From: an uncultured Sphingomonas sp.
GTDB lineage: Bacteria > Pseudomonadota > Alphaproteobacteria > Sphingomonadales > Sphingomonadaceae
Length of the DNA: 6,356 nucleotides
Assembly (NCBI GenBank): GCA_946482655.1
Contig: CAMLSA010000138.1
Location: 1-6,356, forward strand
Reading direction: 5' to 3'
Below the pieces are notes generated by a model. That model searched no databases. It saw only the letters and a program-made list of their open reading frames with translations, and was not told the origin of the DNA. This document shows, one piece after another, positions 5,374 through 6,356 of this stretch (its first letter is position 1; every line of letters begins with the position of its first letter). The position numbers and the translations under genes are program-made.

Positions 5374-6156
5374 CTAGAACGGGACCGCTTTCGATTCGCG
5401 CGAGAAGCTCATGTAACCGACGTTGACCCCCAGCCTCCAGCCGACACCGAGCCGGATCGGGATCAGCACGACATTGCCGCGGCGCAGATAGGTGGCGGTG
5501 AAGCCTCCGACGACATAGGCGGTACCCTCGACGGCGGGGTAACGGCGGTAGATGTCGGCCGTGTCGAACAGATTATAGACGAGCACGAAGCTCTTCGAGC
5601 CGTTGGCGCCCAGATCGAAGCCGAGCGAAGGACCGGTCCAGTAGATCGGCATCTGGCCCTCGACCTTGTGGAACAGCGTTCCCGATCCCCAGCGCGCACC
5701 GACAATGATCGCGCCTCCCGCCTCGCGCCCGGCGATATAGGCGTTGGGCTCGCCTTGCTCCTTGAAGATCTTCTCGATAAGGCCCGCCAGGCCCTCGGCG
5801 CCCTTGCCGAACACGCCTTCGGCGGCGCTGAGCACGTCATCCTTGGCGTAGCTGTTGTTGTTGGCGGCGGCCGCGGCGGCGTCGGCGCGGGGGGTGGACA
5901 CCGGCTGGCCTTCGACGACGACCATTTCGCTGGCGGCGGCCCCAGCCGCCTCCTCGGTGCTTTCGGGTGTGGCCTGTTCAGCGGCTTCATCGGCGGAAGC
6001 CGCGGTGACCTTGGTGCCGTAATCGCCCTCGCTCGCGGGTACCGGTGCGAGGTCGCTCGCCTGATTGGGATCGACCGTCCGCATCTGCGACTGAGCGGCA
6101 CCCGCCCCGCCGAGGGTCAGTATCGCCATCAGGGCCAGCACTACACCGCTCTTCAT
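5374..6156 (-). CDS. Secreted DUF1134 family protein, function unknown
   Basis: The 260-residue protein starts with a likely Sec signal peptide (K2, hydrophobic core about 4-16, small residues GAGAA at 17-21), so export to the periplasm is expected. Residues 25-104 form a low-complexity linker rich in Ala and Glu, with A8 at 92-99 region followed by an asparagine run. From about 105 to the end it matches the DUF1134 pattern: GEPNAYIAGREAGGAIIVGARWG (from 135), YWTGPSLGFDLGANGSK (172-188), VLVYNLFDT (191-199), YVVGGFTATYL (214-224) and IRLGVGWRLGVNVGY (234-248), rich in short glycine-bounded strands. The ATG at 6156 is preferred over one at 6216 because it opens the signal peptide and has GGAGAG 5 nt before it. 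DUF1134 has no assigned biochemical role; I do not propose one. Confidence 0.88.
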   Translation of the reverse strand: MKSGVVLALMAILTLGGAGAAQSQMRTVDPNQASDLAPVPASEGDYGTKVTAASADEAAEQATPESTEEAAGAAASEMVVVEGQPVSTPRADAAAAAANNNSYAKDDVLSAAEGVFGKGAEGLAGLIEKIFKEQGEPNAYIAGREAGGAIIVGARWGSGTLFHKVEGQMPIYWTGPSLGFDLGANGSKSFVLVYNLFDTADIYRRYPAVEGTAYVVGGFTATYLRRGNVVLIPIRLGVGWRLGVNVGYMSFSRESKAVPF

Positions 6157-6161
6157 CGCCA

Positions 6162-6167
6162 CTCTCC
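6162..6167 (-). promoter_or_regulatory. Shine-Dalgarno site for the DUF1134 gene
   Basis: On the minus strand GGAGAG lies 5 nt before the ATG at 6156, which fixes the start at the signal peptide and not at the ATG 60 nt further upstream. Confidence 0.6.
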
Positions 6168-6186
6168 GCTCACCGCTTTGCCAGTT

Positions 6187-6215
6187 AGGTAAAGCCTCTT
6201 TTGGCTGTCGCTGCA
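6187..6215 (-). promoter_or_regulatory. Weak candidate promoter for the DUF1134 gene
   Basis: The minus strand carries TTGCAG followed, after 17 nt, by TTTACC, about 30 nt before the start codon. The -35 match is fair and the -10 match poor. It is the best candidate I can see in the 152-nt gap between the DUF1134 gene and the tRNA gene. Confidence 0.22.
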
Positions 6216-6262
6216 ATGAACGCCGCGCGAAAAATGCCAGCTGCTTTTGCCCACGGAGGCGG

Positions 6263-6291
6263 TTGATCGCGTGGCACCCGACCGCTATAGC
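6263..6291 (+). promoter_or_regulatory. Candidate promoter of tRNA-Ser(GCU)
   Basis: TTGATC (6263-6268) and TATAGC (6286-6291) are 17 nt apart and would start transcription around 6298, some 11 nt before the mature tRNA. The bases after the -10 (CCGGCC) are GC-rich, as in the discriminators of stringently controlled stable-RNA promoters. This is inference from sequence alone. Confidence 0.5.
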
Positions 6292-6308
6292 CCGGCCTCT
6301 GCCTTCCC

Positions 6309-6356
6309 GGAGACGTGGGTGAGTGGCTGAAACCAGCGGTTTGCTAAACCGCCGTA
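6309..6356 (+). tRNA. tRNA-Ser(GCU), 3' end beyond the window
   Basis: The 5' acceptor strand is GGAGACG (6309-6315), followed by TG and a D arm with GGT (6318-6320) pairing ACC (6332-6334). The anticodon stem GCGGT/ACCGC (6336-6340 and 6348-6352) encloses the loop TTGCTAA, with anticodon GCT at 6343-6345, which reads serine codons AGC and AGU. The window ends at the start of the long variable arm, so the variable arm, T arm and 3' acceptor strand are not seen. Confidence 0.9.

Overview
The window looks like housekeeping chromosome from a GC-rich alphaproteobacterium, most likely a sphingomonad (Sphingomonas, Rhizorhabdus or Sphingobium type). That placement is an inference from high GC, the presence of a DUF1134 protein (a family I associate with Alphaproteobacteria), the FabI and AroC sequence style, and frequent non-ATG starts. 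I see no integrase, transposase, CRISPR array, toxin-antitoxin pair or defence system.

Left edge (1-252): the first 32 codons of a minus-strand gene with a double-CxxC zinc ribbon, resembling the DUF2248/COG4307 zinc-binding metallopeptidase family, run off the left end. It diverges from a J-domain gene across an AT-rich intergenic region. That region holds two TTGC-N6-GCAA sites 34 bp apart; the second is the core of a perfect 20-nt hairpin just before the J-gene ribosome binding site.

Centre left (253-2996): three plus-strand genes follow closely. They encode a zinc-finger-less DnaJ/CbpA-type co-chaperone, a YihY/BrkB inner-membrane protein with a TTG start, and FabI enoyl-ACP reductase with a GTG start one base after the yihY stop. 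FabI has the canonical Y156/K163 pair.

Centre (2997-3239): a 243-nt gap carries the C-terminal remnant of a DUF559 endonuclease-like gene, possibly frameshifted, followed by two strong hairpins. The right arm of the second hairpin contains the Shine-Dalgarno sequence of aroC, and the remnant's TGA overlaps the aroC TTG start.

Centre right (3240-5370): aroC (chorismate synthase), acyP (acylphosphatase) and pgeF (YfiH-type peptidoglycan editing factor) are joined by successive 4-nt ATGA overlaps and look like one translationally coupled operon.

Right (5374-6356): a convergent minus-strand secreted DUF1134 protein of unknown function ends 3 nt from pgeF. A plausible promoter then precedes the first 48 nt of tRNA-Ser(GCU), cut off by the window end.

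The genes serve protein folding, lipid synthesis, aromatic amino acid synthesis and wall-precursor proofreading. The best candidates for something undescribed are regulatory: the paired palindromes before the J-protein gene, and the repeat-derived hairpin that both supplies and may mask the aroC ribosome binding site.
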